Source: Symsagittifera roscoffensis (taxonomy: Eukaryota; Xenacoelomorpha; Acoela; Convolutidae). Taken from it: a stretch of DNA of 64,000 nucleotides. Numbering within the stretch: position 1 is the first letter of the stretch; the number at the start of each line of letters is the position of its first letter. Both the position numbers and the translations under genes were made by a program. The stretch lies in NCBI RefSeq assembly GCF_963678635.1, contig NC_087062.1, positions 67,939,415 to 68,003,414 of the forward strand, given 5' to 3'. Shown here piece by piece: positions 1 to 10,309 of this stretch. Below the pieces are notes generated by a model that saw only the letters and a program-made list of their open reading frames with translations, did no database searches and was not told where the DNA came from.

Positions 1-2032
1 GCGGTCTATGAGCCGCATACCGGTTCAAATGGCATAGACTTAACCACCCTTAACAGCCAAAAAGTGACGGCTGCAGTCGCTCCAACGTGTTGGGAGCTTG
101 GGTGACACCAACAGAGGGTGAGAATCTATACAAAAGTTCGAATCGTTTTTTTGGTTACGCCGCAAAACAACGACACGCGCCCACCGGCGACCTTAAACGG
201 ACAGTCGGCTTAGTTGATTTGTTTAAATTATTAGCTTTCACATTCTCAGCCTTTACTCAGTCAACCAATCAGAATCATTTATGTGCTGTTTTATATACTC
301 ATAATTTCCATTTCTATTTTTCAAGTTAATACGCTGATTGCAACGCCCCCATGCTTTAACCGTCGCCAATGCCTATACAATTCAATCTTTTCTTATTTGT
401 AGTTTTTTCATTAATATTACAAGTTTTTTGTGGAATGACAAACAGAAAACGGTAAGATTTAGGAAGTTTGGATTTCGAAGTTGTTGAACGGGTTTTCAAA
501 AACGAGAACTTTAATGTCGTTTGATGACGTTTATTCTCGCAACATCGCAACCTTATAACGAAAAACTCGAGTGGCCTAAGTAAGGTCACTGACTAAATCG
601 AAATCAAGGTAAGTCTAGCCCGATTCGAACGTTTTATACTGAGAGCATGACTTGACTTGGTGGCAAAAAAACTATTCTCATCATTGACAAGTTTAAAACG
701 GGTTCTGAACGTCCTGAATAAATATGACTCAGAATGTATGTATCTTTGAGGCCGAACTTAGATACATGTTCCCGCTGATTTAAACCCTTATTTTCAGAAG
801 TCAAGGCTGCGCAAGGGCGGGCTACAGAACAAGACAGAATCTGCAGTGGGCCCAAATACTCAAAGCCACAAACGAAACAAAAAAGGAACCGGACAAATTA
901 CCAACACTCTTGTCACTGTCCTCTTTAGCAGTATCATCACCGACCTCGTTAGCATATCAATACACAAGCTCGGATACTGATTACAAGGGCTCTGAAGTAT
1001 AGCAGTTAAGATTCGACGCTGTACGCAAGGGGATCATTTCCAGGCGGTACAAAAAGCTGTGCTTGAGATGCCCAAATCAGCGTCTAACAGTTTAGCGAGG
1101 GATTTTTTGTTTTAGCGAGGGTATGTGAAGTGACTGTGACATATATGGTTTTCCGGTTTCATTTTTCTTCCCAGATAATTAGCTTCTCATAGAAGCGCAC
1201 GTGGTATGCGGTATGCACAATGCTAGCAATCGACAGGAAAATATCGACAGGCTTTTCTGGTTCCTACAAATAATTTTTCTTGAACTCAAGACCAATTTTT
1301 CCGCTTCACAAAGAGGTCGAAACCAAAAAAAATATTAGAACATCAAATATGTATAAAATATAGACACCAGACAACTTATCACTTTTTGAAATTCAAAAAA
1401 ATATATATTTATCACCTTACGGCTCTTCAAATTTCAGAAATCTTAAATTTTTAACACTTGATAAAAACTACCCCAATTTGAGCAAATGTTTATCCCGCTG
1501 TGAAATTTTAATAATAGAATACCCTAATGACACTAAAAACCATTCACGTTTTTTGCGCCATTTACTTTTTACTAACCAGGAAATGAGCTTGAAGTGAGCT
1601 TGGATGAAATCAAAAGGCAAGCCGTCAAAAGGAAAATTTGAGAGTGAAAACCAAACGATCTTATTTAGTGAAAGTTTCACTAACATTTAAACATAGCTAA
1701 CAGGCAGTTGGAAAAGTGTCAATAAAATCAAGAAAACCGAAAAACATGATTGAAGTTTTTTTGAACATTTTTCAATTACCGAATTTTCGAGAAAAATTAT
1801 ATATCAATTAAAGCCCCTTGAATTTACTAATCTTCTACGATTGACACCTTTTTCATAAAACAAACTCAATTAGCAAACTTGGTCAAAAGATGGTTTGCCT
1901 TCCATTTAGAAAATGAATTTAAATTAACCCTGAAAAGAGCTGAAAAGTCAATGCGCGAAAAAATTCCGGCCCAGAAATCATACATTGCGTGTTATAAATC
2001 ACAAGTGTAAGAAAACCAATAATTAGATGAAG
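1..2032. other. AT-rich non-coding DNA left of AKT exon 3
   Basis: This should be AKT intron, because the remaining kinase exons are still missing and none is found here. No catalytic-loop (HRDLK-like) or DFG segment appears in any frame. Open frames here are short and carry no recognisable domain. I see no RNA gene or assignable repeat. Confidence 0.5.
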
Positions 2033-2091
2033 TTATAAGCTCAGGCCCAAGCCTCTAATTTCACAACTTGAACAAAGCGTAGTTAACTCGC

Positions 2092-2347
2092 CTAGATGGT
2101 AGAACAGTTCTCCTCCGTGCGCATACTCCATGACGAAGAACAGTCTGAACTTGTCTTGGAAGGCGTAGATGAGTTGGGTGAGGAAGGGATGGGACACAGA
2201 CTGTAGCACGTGTTTCTCTGTGAGAGTGTGGGACACTTCGTTCTTCGCCACCAAAGTGCTCTTCTTCAGGATCTTCATGGCCATCAGCTGACCATTGCAC
2301 TTCTCACGCACAAGCATCACTTTCCCAAACGATCCTTGTCCAAGCAC
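2092..2347 (-). CDS. AKT: AKT kinase, coding exon 3 (kinase N-lobe)
   Basis: This exon encodes the start of an AGC-family Ser/Thr kinase domain, about 85 residues. The glycine loop reads GQGSFGKV and the ATP-binding lysine lies in MAMKILKK, followed by the helix-C region and the hinge motif [13 protein letters not shown], which is characteristic of AKT. The acceptor is GCGTAG at 2348-2353; joining it in phase 0 to exon 2 gives DDFDKLK-VLGQG, matching the AKT kinase start. The 3' end is uncertain. Homology stops after FYHL, where either a GC donor (TAG|GCGAGT, exon end 2092) or a GT donor four bases later (exon end 2088) could be used. The catalytic loop, activation loop and hydrophobic motif are not in the window and must lie further left. 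SGK or PKC kinases are ruled out by the PH domain on the upstream exons. Confidence 0.9.
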
Positions 2348-2585
2348 CTACGCAATATCACTGTATACTTACTGACTAAATGCACCATCTTTCTTCTCGT
2401 GCTACCATAATAGTTTTTGGATTGTACTGACCTTTCAGGTTAGGTGACAGGATTTTTCAATTGTTTTCAGTCTTAAACCATCTCGTTTTCAAACTTACAG
2501 ATACATTCTTAGAATATTTGCGTCCCGATAGAATAGCTCAGAAACTTAAAACTATTCAGCCAAACGAAAAAGTATCAAATAAGAT

Positions 2586-2875
2586 ATTATTGCTGGCTAT
2601 TTCACGATTAATTTAATTCACTGAAAATTAAAATACTTTCGAAACTAGAAGCCGATGACGCTTTTCGTGACCTTTAAACTTTCGCTGTTCGATATGGGGA
2701 GTTTGCCTTCCTTTCAACAAAGGAAATGAAGTGAACTTGAAAAGAAAAAGTCAAACAGCAAACAACCAAATTTGAGCGCATGAACAAAAAACAAAAAAAT
2801 TATCACGACATACATAAGATTTTTCACTACGTTCATTGACTTTTAAACACAAAAACGCAGAGAAACGCTACATAC
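2586..2875 (+). repeat. Dispersed repeat R1, copy 1
   Basis: R1 is an unclassified AT-rich dispersed repeat of about 270 bp. Its landmarks, in order, are a CTTTCGAAACTAGAAG block, a TTCGTGACCTTTA block, GTTTGCCTTCCTTT, a GAGCG-TGAACAAA block, and a 3' end with TATAAGA and CACTACGTTCATTGACT. This copy carries all of them with several differences. Confidence 0.7.
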
Positions 2876-3094
2876 TCCTTTCATTGAAAAAAATATAGCC
2901 AACTGACAGCTGGAAAAAAGTAATGAACGCAAGGAAACTGAAAAAAAACTGACTTGTTTATTCAAAAATCTTCAAATTTGAACTTCGAAGAAAATAACAG
3001 ATGGCCTTAATGCTCTTTGCATTTGTAGAACAATTTATTATGGACACTTTTTTGTTAAAATTAACTCAATTTGAGAAAACTGCATCAATAGGTA

Positions 3095-3365
3095 AGACTT
3101 CTATTTTGCTGCGAAATCTGATCATTAATTTCCATTTTTGAAATTAGAAGTCGATCACGTTTTTCGTGGCCTTTACAATTATGCTATTCGATAGCTGAGT
3201 TTGCCTTCATTTTAACAACGGAAATGCACTGAACTTGAAAAAAACCGCAAACCGCGAACAATCAAAATTGAGCGTGAACAAATTCAAAGACGTTTTCCTT
3301 TAAAAAAAACCTAAAAAATCACCAAGACCTATATAAGAGTACTCACTACAATCATTACTTTTAAA
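3095..3365 (+). repeat. Dispersed repeat R1, copy 2
   Basis: A full-length R1 copy about 230 bp after copy 1, with GTCGATCACGTTTTTCGTGG in the first third and ACCTATATAAGAGTACTCAC near the end. It stops about 225 bp before the TIR transposon at 3593. Confidence 0.7.
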
Positions 3366-3592
3366 AATAGAGAAATACTTCACGAGGAACAGCTATCCAT
3401 TGCCAAACAATCTCATAAACTGATTCCTAATAAAAGAATTATGGACACAGAGGCTAAGCTGAGCTTCGCACCACCTGCGATACAGTAAACGAATAGCCCT
3501 CTGGGAAGAAAGCAAGCAGTGTCTGAAGAAAGCAAACAGATAAAATCCAAAAGTAATTAAGCCAAGAACAATAAAAAGTGCAATATATTTCC

Positions 3593-4320
3593 GGGTTTAG
3601 GAAATTAGACGACAAGCAAATTAGACGACCAGAAAATAATGGAATTTAGACAACAACTTGCGTGCAAATCGTGTGAAACTTTTTTTAAAGACTCAAGTTA
3701 ACTTTTGGTTCAGTAAATATTGGTCGTCCAACCACAAATCAGGTTGTTAATGTCACAGCTGTATAACTTATGCATTTCAGAAATATTATTTGCTTTTTTG
3801 ATTAATGTTTAATAATTAGCTTACAATAAAAATTTTGACACAGCGGCGAAACTTCGCTTCACAAACAATTGCGAGAACACGACAAAAAGCAGTTCTATAA
3901 AGTGCTATAATAAAAATTAGAAATACGCCTCGAAGTAGTAAAACTCCGCCACCTCTGTGATTCAAACCTGCGACCTTATTATTAAGAGACTCAGACGATA
4001 ATCACTCAGCCAGGGAAGCTTTATAGATACCAAGGACTAGGCTCACATTAACCAGAGAACAGATGCTATGCAATTTCCAACGCTTCATTGAAACTCCGAA
4101 AGAAGTCAACACTTTTATATGCGATTAGATTAGAAAAAAGAAGGTTCGTAAAAAACCACTATGCTGATCGCAAGTGTAATCAGTTCTGTGATCACATACT
4201 CTTCTTCTTTTAGTGCAATTCCTTCTGAACAAAAAAAAGTTGTTGGCCAAGTTCTTATCGTCTGAATTCCGTTCTTTTACGGTCGTCGAATTTCCTTGTC
4301 GTCTAATTTCCTAGGTCCCC
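3593..4320. mobile_element. Non-autonomous TIR DNA transposon (728 bp) with a nested SINE
   Basis: The left end reads GGGTTTAGGAAATTAGACGA and, on the opposite strand, the right end reads GGGACCTAGGAAATTAGACG. The match continues for about 65-70 bp, through a second copy of the internal word AAATT(A/C)GACGACC. There is no coding capacity inside; most of the interior is a tRNA-derived SINE at 3842-4185. No target-site duplication is recognisable. The end structure resembles the element at 34296-34707. A Mutator-like class is possible from the GGG ends but not shown here. Confidence 0.75.
3842..4185 (-). mobile_element. tRNA-derived SINE, copy 1 (inside TIR transposon)
   Basis: On the minus strand there is a tRNA-like segment at about 3958-4022: an A-box-like CTGGCTGAGTGA and a B-box-like GGTTTGAATC (consensus GGTTCGANTCC). 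The element runs on past the tRNA region to the tail CTTGCGA...GCTTCGCC near 3842, a block shared with copies at 11515 and 20560. About 160 bp of shared sequence precedes the tRNA-like part, so the tRNA moiety is internal and not at the 5' end. Orientation is antisense to the plus strand. Confidence 0.75.
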
Positions 4321-4610
4321 TCTAAGCGTCTAAGCACTACTTGAGATATCATCACAATCAAACATTTTTCGAATTTCCTGAAAGATAAGACAAAAAATAG
4401 GCCGAAAATTCTTTAGTTGAAAACTAAACAGACGGAAAAAACTGAAAATCCCATGATTATATAGTTATGCATACAATTCTCAAAATTAAGAAACCTGATC
4501 GGAAATTAGTTGAGCTGTCGGATGAATTGAAAAGTGTTACCTGTTCCTAAACCAACGATAATGAGCTCAGCGTCTACGTAGATCACGGAGTTAGATTCGC
4601 TGCAATTTAC

Positions 4611-4996
4611 CTTGAGTTTGTCAAAATCGTCGTATGTGGGGTATACAGGTAAGCTCTGATGAGTGGATCTCAGGTTGGAGGCCGAGGAGTGCTGTGATTG
4701 GCTGAGGTGTGTCGCCTGGTTCCTAGACAGTGAGTCATCTGATGACGTCAGAGCTGTATTGGAGGTGGCGGCATGGTTGTTCAGGTATGGAGAGCTGGTG
4801 GCAGACGATTCATTTGTGTAATCATGCTGGCTGCCCGTTCCTGAGGTTGTTCCCCCTGAGGTGGTATGGGCGAAGCGAGGAATTGGGAGTATGACGTCAC
4901 TTTCGCCACTGTGGCACACACGATGTATGGCTTCAATCCACTCGTTGCGATCCGCTTCGCTTTCCGCGCTAAAGTGTCGCTCAATATAATGCGACA
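4611..4996 (-). CDS. AKT: AKT kinase, coding exon 2 (PH domain end and linker)
   Basis: The exon starts after the acceptor TTTTTCAG (AG at 4997-4998) and ends at donor CTCAAG|GTAAAT. It encodes the last strands and C-terminal helix of the PH domain (YIERHF, then DRNEWIEAIHRV, where AKT has EREEWTTAI), including the arginine that AKT uses for phosphoinositide binding. A low-complexity linker rich in Ser, Thr, Asn and Gln follows, and then TYDDFDKLK, the lead-in to the kinase domain. The linker is about 95 residues against roughly 40 in vertebrate AKT. The phase-1 junction with exon 1 rebuilds FLQ-V-SHYIERHF. Past the donor the frame stays open into the intron by chance. Confidence 0.92.
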
Positions 4997-5744
4997 CTGA
5001 AAAAGCAAACACTATGTCATCGCTGAGAAAAAATTCACTTTTACAACATGGTTGAGGGTTCGAGTCACATCGTGCATATTCGCAAACTAAATTAGACTTA
5101 ATTTGATTTCCCCAAAAAATAATCAAGCACTGCCATAAAAAGGAAAACGAATATTTTATCAGAGAATTACCTCGAAAAAAAAATGACAAACAATTATCTT
5201 TGATATCTGACAAACACTAAACTGTTGTAATAAATATCCAATTAATTCAACTGAAAGCAGAAAAATCAATCAGTAAGTAATACTGTATGACATGACCTCT
5301 AATTTCTGATATCAAAGAGCAACCCCGTTGCTGCGATAAGCTTGACCTTGAAATATTGATCAAATATTTCATCAGGAAATGTTTAAACTAGGAACACATT
5401 TACTCTTTAATTTTAGTTAAATAATGATAATGACCTGTAACTAATTATAATTAAATTAATTATTTATAGTGACTAATACTAAATCTTTCATCAGAAATTG
5501 TTTAAATTGGGAACAATTTTATTCCTAACATGCAACTTATTTTTCTAATGCAATAGAAACTCAGCGGAAGCCTACATCATTATAACCTCTTGCCTTTGAA
5601 ATCCCAACTTCTCGTATCAGGGTAAAGTCATAAACGCTTCGACTGCCCTTTAACATATCTCATGCAACTTCTTGCCGAAAAAATGATATATTTTTTGTTC
5701 CGACCAGTGAAAAGGGGAGGAACTTTGAATTCGATGTACTTAAG

Positions 5745-5925
5745 TTTTTTCTTTTTTTTTGTCCACGAAAAATCAGGAACCACAAATAATCATCGGAATG
5801 GGTCGACTGATATATCACATAAAACCTTTTCAGTCGTGATTCGAACGACAATAAAAAATTTCGAAAATATTTTCTGTCGAGAAAAACTTAATTGAAACTT
5901 TAGATTTTTGGTCCAATTTCGAGCA
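5745..5925 (+). repeat. Dispersed repeat R2, copy 1
   Basis: About 180 bp that recurs in inverted orientation at 21592-21775. Shared landmarks are ATCGGAATGGGTCGA, GATATATCAC, CAGTCGTGATTCGAACGACA and a GGTCTAATTTCGAGC-like end. It is unclassified and non-coding. Confidence 0.65.
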
Positions 5926-6469
5926 AGTAAAGCGAGCGAGCAGGGTTATTATAGAAGATTCGCAGTGTTATTAGTGAAAAAAAAGACCTTAATTTTTTTT
6001 AATTCAAGTCCTGAAAAATCTGGTGAAATCATTTTTCGAAGAAGGGTTTTTGTCGAACATGCCTATTGGAAATGTCTAAAATGTAGACTTTTCTTCAGAC
6101 CCTTTCATCGCATCACTCACAAAAAAAGCTGAATGAACTTTAGAAAAGGCGAAGCAGAGCTTTGCACCGCTTGCAATACAATACAATCATAAAAAAATCA
6201 GTCCAAAAAATGAAAAAAAAACTAGGTGAACCAAAAATTTCGTATGTATCGATGACAGACACCTAGGGCCCAGTTGAAGCTGGAGGTACGCGTTTGATAA
6301 TTTTTGAATTTGTTATACTGATGGGGGAATAATTGCGTAATTTCAAAAATTTGACTTTGTCCAAAACCTTAGCTGTTTCTCTACTTAAACAAGTGAAAAG
6401 AGTTAAATTGTTTGAGGTTTTGGAATTTTCTTATAAGCAAGACAAAAAATTTCTCATACAAAAATGAAG

Positions 6470-6900
6470 AAGTAGCTGCTTTTGCAGGAAAAATTGCGCA
6501 ACTGCTTCTTTATATTGAACTGTTCATCTCAGATTTGATAGGGTACTTTTCAATAGAATTTTCTAACAAGCAGTAAATGTCAAACACTTGAATTTCCGAA
6601 ATCCGTAACTTTTTTGTTGAAAGCAGGTAGTGGCCGGTAAAATTGAGAACATTTTCAAGATCAGGTTTCTCTATTAAACACTTGACCTAAGATTTGGCAC
6701 GGTATTTTTCCAGTAGAGTAAAAAACCTACAAAAAACAAACAAAGATTCAAAATTTAATAAGTTTGAAGGCCATAACTTTTTTTGACAGGAAACTAGGCG
6801 TGGCAAATTATAAGGGTAAGCTTTTAACAACCTGTTCTGTCGGTTATACCTATAATATCAGATTTGACAAGATAATTATGGAGAAAGTACAAAAAACGGT
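6470..6900 (+). repeat. Degenerate tandem repeat in AKT intron
   Basis: Roughly 170-bp units recur with much divergence. Repeated cues are GTAACTTTTTTG / ATAACTTTTTTTGACAG, a following block of the type GTAGTGGCCGGTAAAATTG / CTAGGCGTGGCAAATTATAA, and TCAGATTTGA. The exact period and copy number cannot be fixed by eye. Confidence 0.4.
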
Positions 6901-6914
6901 CAACATATCAGATA

Positions 6915-6937
6915 GTTCCTGAGGTTGTTCCCCCTGA
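6915..6937 (+). repeat. 23-bp copy of AKT exon 2 sequence within an AKT intron
   Basis: These 23 bases are identical, in the same orientation, to 4837-4859 in AKT coding exon 2. The copy sits between two copies of ATCAGATAGTT (from about 6908 and from about 6948). This looks like a short templated insertion. Confidence 0.85.
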
Positions 6938-7289
6938 TGTCCAAAATCAGATAGTTGACATTTCCGAGAACACACTTTTTGTTTTTGAAAATTTTTGACC
7001 TTTCTCGAGAACTATCCGGCCAAACTATCCGCACATTTTACGGCACTTACCTCCAAAATTGGGACAGAAAACCAAGTTGCTTAGATGCAATGGAACTTAA
7101 ATAGCACTTTAACTCCTTATTTTAATTCAGATGTATTGCTAGCCCGAAATTATCACATCTATATCTTAAAAAGGCTCGGAATATTTCGAGGGGCCCAAAA
7201 GCAGACAGACTATTATATTAATATAATTTAACGGGGTGTTCTCATGAGAGGAACCAAATGAGGGTAAATATTTCACATAGAAACGCTGT

Positions 7290-7460
7290 TGTACTTCGCG
7301 AACACAAGCGAGAAAACGACAAAAAGAGGGAAAATTAGAAAAGAAAAGGCGAAAACAAGCCTTGAAACACAAAACTGATACTCGGTATCGATATTGAACC
7401 TCTGACCATTCCTCCAAATGGAATGTACATCTTGATCAAAGACTGATCAGCACTATGTCA
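7290..7460 (-). mobile_element. Decayed tRNA-derived SINE, copy 2
   Basis: It shares the tail block CTTCGCGAACACAAGCGAGA-AACGACAAAAA and the GCCTTG...ACTCGG block with the other SINE copies. A weak B-box relic (TTGAACCTCTGACC on the plus strand) occupies the expected place. The A box is not recognisable. Confidence 0.5.
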
Positions 7461-7531
7461 TGATGAGCGGAACAGCTTATTTTTACGTAGAAGCAAAATG
7501 AACCAAAAATGTAAAATTTAAATTGACCAAC

Positions 7532-7811
7532 CTTGTAAAAATCCTATTGTGAATGTGCAGCCAGACTTTGAAGACTTCTCAGTGGCCTTCACGTGTCCGT
7601 GTCTCAAGTCGAACTCGTTCAGGGGCTCTTCAGTCTCGTTTGGGGGCGCATCGGCGGGATTATTTTTATACCCATACATAATACCCCCACTATATAACAT
7701 CATATAGCGACTGCGCCAGTTTTTAATATACTCTCCTCTTTTCAAAAGGCGACCTTCTTTCACGAGGGATCCCAAAGCGAACCCTGACTTCTCCAGGGAA
7801 CTTCTTGACAT
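7532..7811 (-). CDS. AKT: AKT kinase, coding exon 1 (start and PH domain)
   Basis: AKT is the cytosolic Ser/Thr kinase recruited to the plasma membrane by PIP3 downstream of PI3K. This exon encodes the N-terminal part of its PH domain: VKEGRLLKRGEYIKNWRSRY aligns with the AKT1 N terminus, and residues equivalent to K14, E17, R23 and R25 are kept, while AKT1 W11 is Arg here. The first in-frame ATG is at 7811-7809 (MSRSSLEKS), giving about 16 residues before the PH domain; the open frame extends further 5' without another ATG. The exon ends at donor CAAG|GTTGG (GT at 7531-7530), phase 1. Any 5' UTR exon upstream was not identified. Confidence 0.92.
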
Positions 7812-8709
7812 TGCTGCGGATTCTTCAATGTTCAAACGCAAATACAATCCAAGATTAAGTCTTCATTACGCAGAAATTACTCATTGAAGAAACATCAAGC
7901 ACAGCTGTCAAATTCGCCGATTGGTCAGTCAATTTGAAGGATGGAAATATCACACTGTATACTCTGAAATAGAAATACTGATCCTTAATTTATTCTCAAA
8001 GTCTCAATTCAGATCACAGCCAACAACAAAACGATAAACGAGCGCATGAACACACGTCGTATGTTTGTAGCTTGACCTCTAAATTCACAACGATTCGGCC
8101 GAAAACTTTGAACCTAGACAATACAAACAAGAAATCGCGTGATATAAAACTTCAGTACTATAAGTCATAAACCTGACATCCTCTAAGGTCATCACAACGG
8201 TATGACTCCCACGACCATTATTATTATTATAAAACAATGTACTCATTAGCTGTTTACGTAGTAACCGCCAACTTTCTTTCAGTATCATTATGGGGACTTG
8301 TTCAATTACGCTTATTAATTAGAAAAACAACATGAAAACCGACAACATGAAATAACAACTAGACTTCTTCTGCCAGTCAGTGCAAACCACAGTATATTGA
8401 AACTGTCCTTCAACTTTCATTCTTAAATTGTTTTTGTTTTAAAGAATTGCAAAATCTTATAGCAAGTCACATTGACTTTTTGACCAATTTTAATATTTTG
8501 AATGTAGTTCAAAACTGAGTTTCAAAAATCTTTTAAGCTTGATTTTTTTCGTAAAACTAGATCACTAAGAGAAAACGGATTCAAAGGTATTTTATTATTC
8601 CGCTGGGCAATCTGGAATTATGTCTTCTTTTGAACCTAAAAGAAACTAGCAGGCCCACTGCAGCTAAATCTGCTTCTAAAAAAGGGCACTATCTTAAAAA
8701 GAAAAATAG
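7812..8709. other. Upstream flank of AKT coding exon 1
   Basis: AT-rich sequence in the place expected for the 5' UTR, promoter or a first intron of AKT. I see no recognisable exon, promoter motif or repeat that I can defend. Confidence 0.4.
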
Positions 8710-10040
8710 GTTGGATGGATGGCTGGTTATAGGTATGGCTGGATGAATGATTGGATGAATTGCAGGCAGGATGGATGACTGGCTCGGATGGCTAGACGGC
8801 TGGTTGGAGGGATGGATGGCTTGACTGATGGCTGGATCGAAGGATGTGTTGGGGTGGATGGCTCAACTGACGAGATCATGGATGGATGGGTTATATGGTC
8901 GGATGACTGGCTGGTTGGAGGGTTAGATGGATTCGTGGCTGGATCGATAATGAATGTCTAGATGGATGACTAGCTGAACATCTGAATGGACTGCCAGATG
9001 GATTGCCGGATAAATGCTGGTTAGAAGAAAGTTAGTTGGTTGGATGGCTGGATAGACGATTGGCTGCATAGATGAATCAATGGATGGAGGATGGCTGGTT
9101 AAATGGATGCAATGGAAGAATGGGTATGTGCATGGATGGCGGGAGGGATAGAGTGCTGAATGACTTGATGGCTAGAGTGCTGAATGGAGGATGGCTGGTT
9201 AAATGGAAGAATGGGTATGTGCATGGATGGCGGGAGGGATAGAGTGCTGAATGACTTGATGGCTAGATGGATGGTTAGATGGATGGCCTCATAGACAGGT
9301 GATTGGACTTGGTTAGATGGATGGATGGATGGCTAGATGGATGGACGACTGGTTGTTATCTGGTTGAACTAATTGCTTGACGATTGAATAGCTGGTTGGA
9401 TAAGGGGTCGACTGATGGCAGGGTCGTTGAATGGATGGCTAAATGGATGGATGGCTTGATAAATGGAAAGCTTGATGAATCGATGGCTGGATGGCTCAAT
9501 AGCTGGATAGCTTAATGCCTTTATTGATAATTGGATTATATGGCTGGTTGAATCACCTGATGAGATAATGTCTTGATGGATGAAGAGATGGCTGACTTTT
9601 TGGATTGATGAATGGCTAGATGGATCAATTTATGAATGGCTATATGAAGGGACGATTTAGCAATAATTGGCTTGATGCCTAAACGAATAAATGACTTGGT
9701 TGGAGGCATTTTTTTTGCGCTTGATGTACGTACCCATATATCGTTGTGTCGATATGGCAAGATCGATGGATAGCTTCATGGATAAATTATTGAATTGATA
9801 GGTGACTGGTTGGTTGATTGCTTGTTGGATGGAGGGATTGATGAATCATTCTATGGATGACTTGATGGATGGATGGTTAGATTGATGGATGGCTTGGTGG
9901 ATCGTTGGTTGGATTGATGGACCGCTAAATTGAAGAATAGCTAGATAGATGGATGGCTAGATGGATTGATATTTTGCTGAAAGTATCAAAGGATCGATGG
10001 CTGGATGAATGGCTCGATATTAAGCTGGTTGGATGTCTAA
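8710..10040 (+). repeat. Degenerate TGGA/GGATGGCT satellite
   Basis: About 1.3 kb built from the tetramer TGGA/GATG with frequent substitutions (GGATGGATGGCTGGATGG and variants). A longer internal duplication is present: a block starting GAGGATGGCTGGTTAAATGG and containing GGGTATGTGCATGGATGGCG occurs near 9087-9178 and again near 9188-9267. It interrupts most frames, so short open frames here are not genes. Confidence 0.95.
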
Positions 10041-10309
10041 TAACTGACAAGATCTGAGCAGTTACGTCTGGAGTTCTGCAAATTCTGAGAGTAACTTAAC
10101 AGCATGCCATCGGAGGGTCGATAACCTCAAAAATGCATTTTTTATAACTTTCAAAAAAAGAACGTCAAATTTCGGAAGCTAAAAAAGGTTAAAGTATGAA
10201 TAATTATAAGTATGAAGGCAATATCTGCAATTGCTTACAGTAAACTGACACCAGCACAACAAAGTGTTGACGATTAAAAACAATTTGAGGATTTTTTTAT
10301 TTTTTAAAA

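Larger units (their letters stand above)
2348..4610 (-). other. AKT: AKT intron between coding exons 2 and 3
   Basis: The intron is 2.26 kb and AT-rich, with donor GTAAAT and acceptor GCGTAG. It contains two copies of the ~270-bp dispersed repeat and a TIR transposon with a SINE inside it, all listed separately. The rest shows no coding signal. Confidence 0.85.
4997..7531 (-). other. AKT: AKT intron between coding exons 1 and 2
   Basis: A 2.5-kb AT-rich intron, donor GTTGG and acceptor TTTTTCAG, with phase 1 on both sides. It holds one copy of repeat R2, a degenerate tandem repeat, a 23-bp copy of AKT exon 2 sequence and a decayed SINE copy, all listed separately. No further exon is recognised. 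Confidence 0.85.

Noticed and set aside
1-40. tRNA-like text at the window start (CCGGTTCAAATGG).
   Set aside because: The surrounding bases do not form the T arm or acceptor stem, and no A box can be placed within the window.
2061-2300. Second open frame overlapping AKT exon 3 on the minus strand.
   Set aside because: It is a frame shadow of the conserved kinase frame and has no homology.
8710-10040. CRISPR-like or regularly spaced array.
   Set aside because: The repeat has no constant spacer structure; it is a degenerate tetranucleotide satellite in an animal genome.
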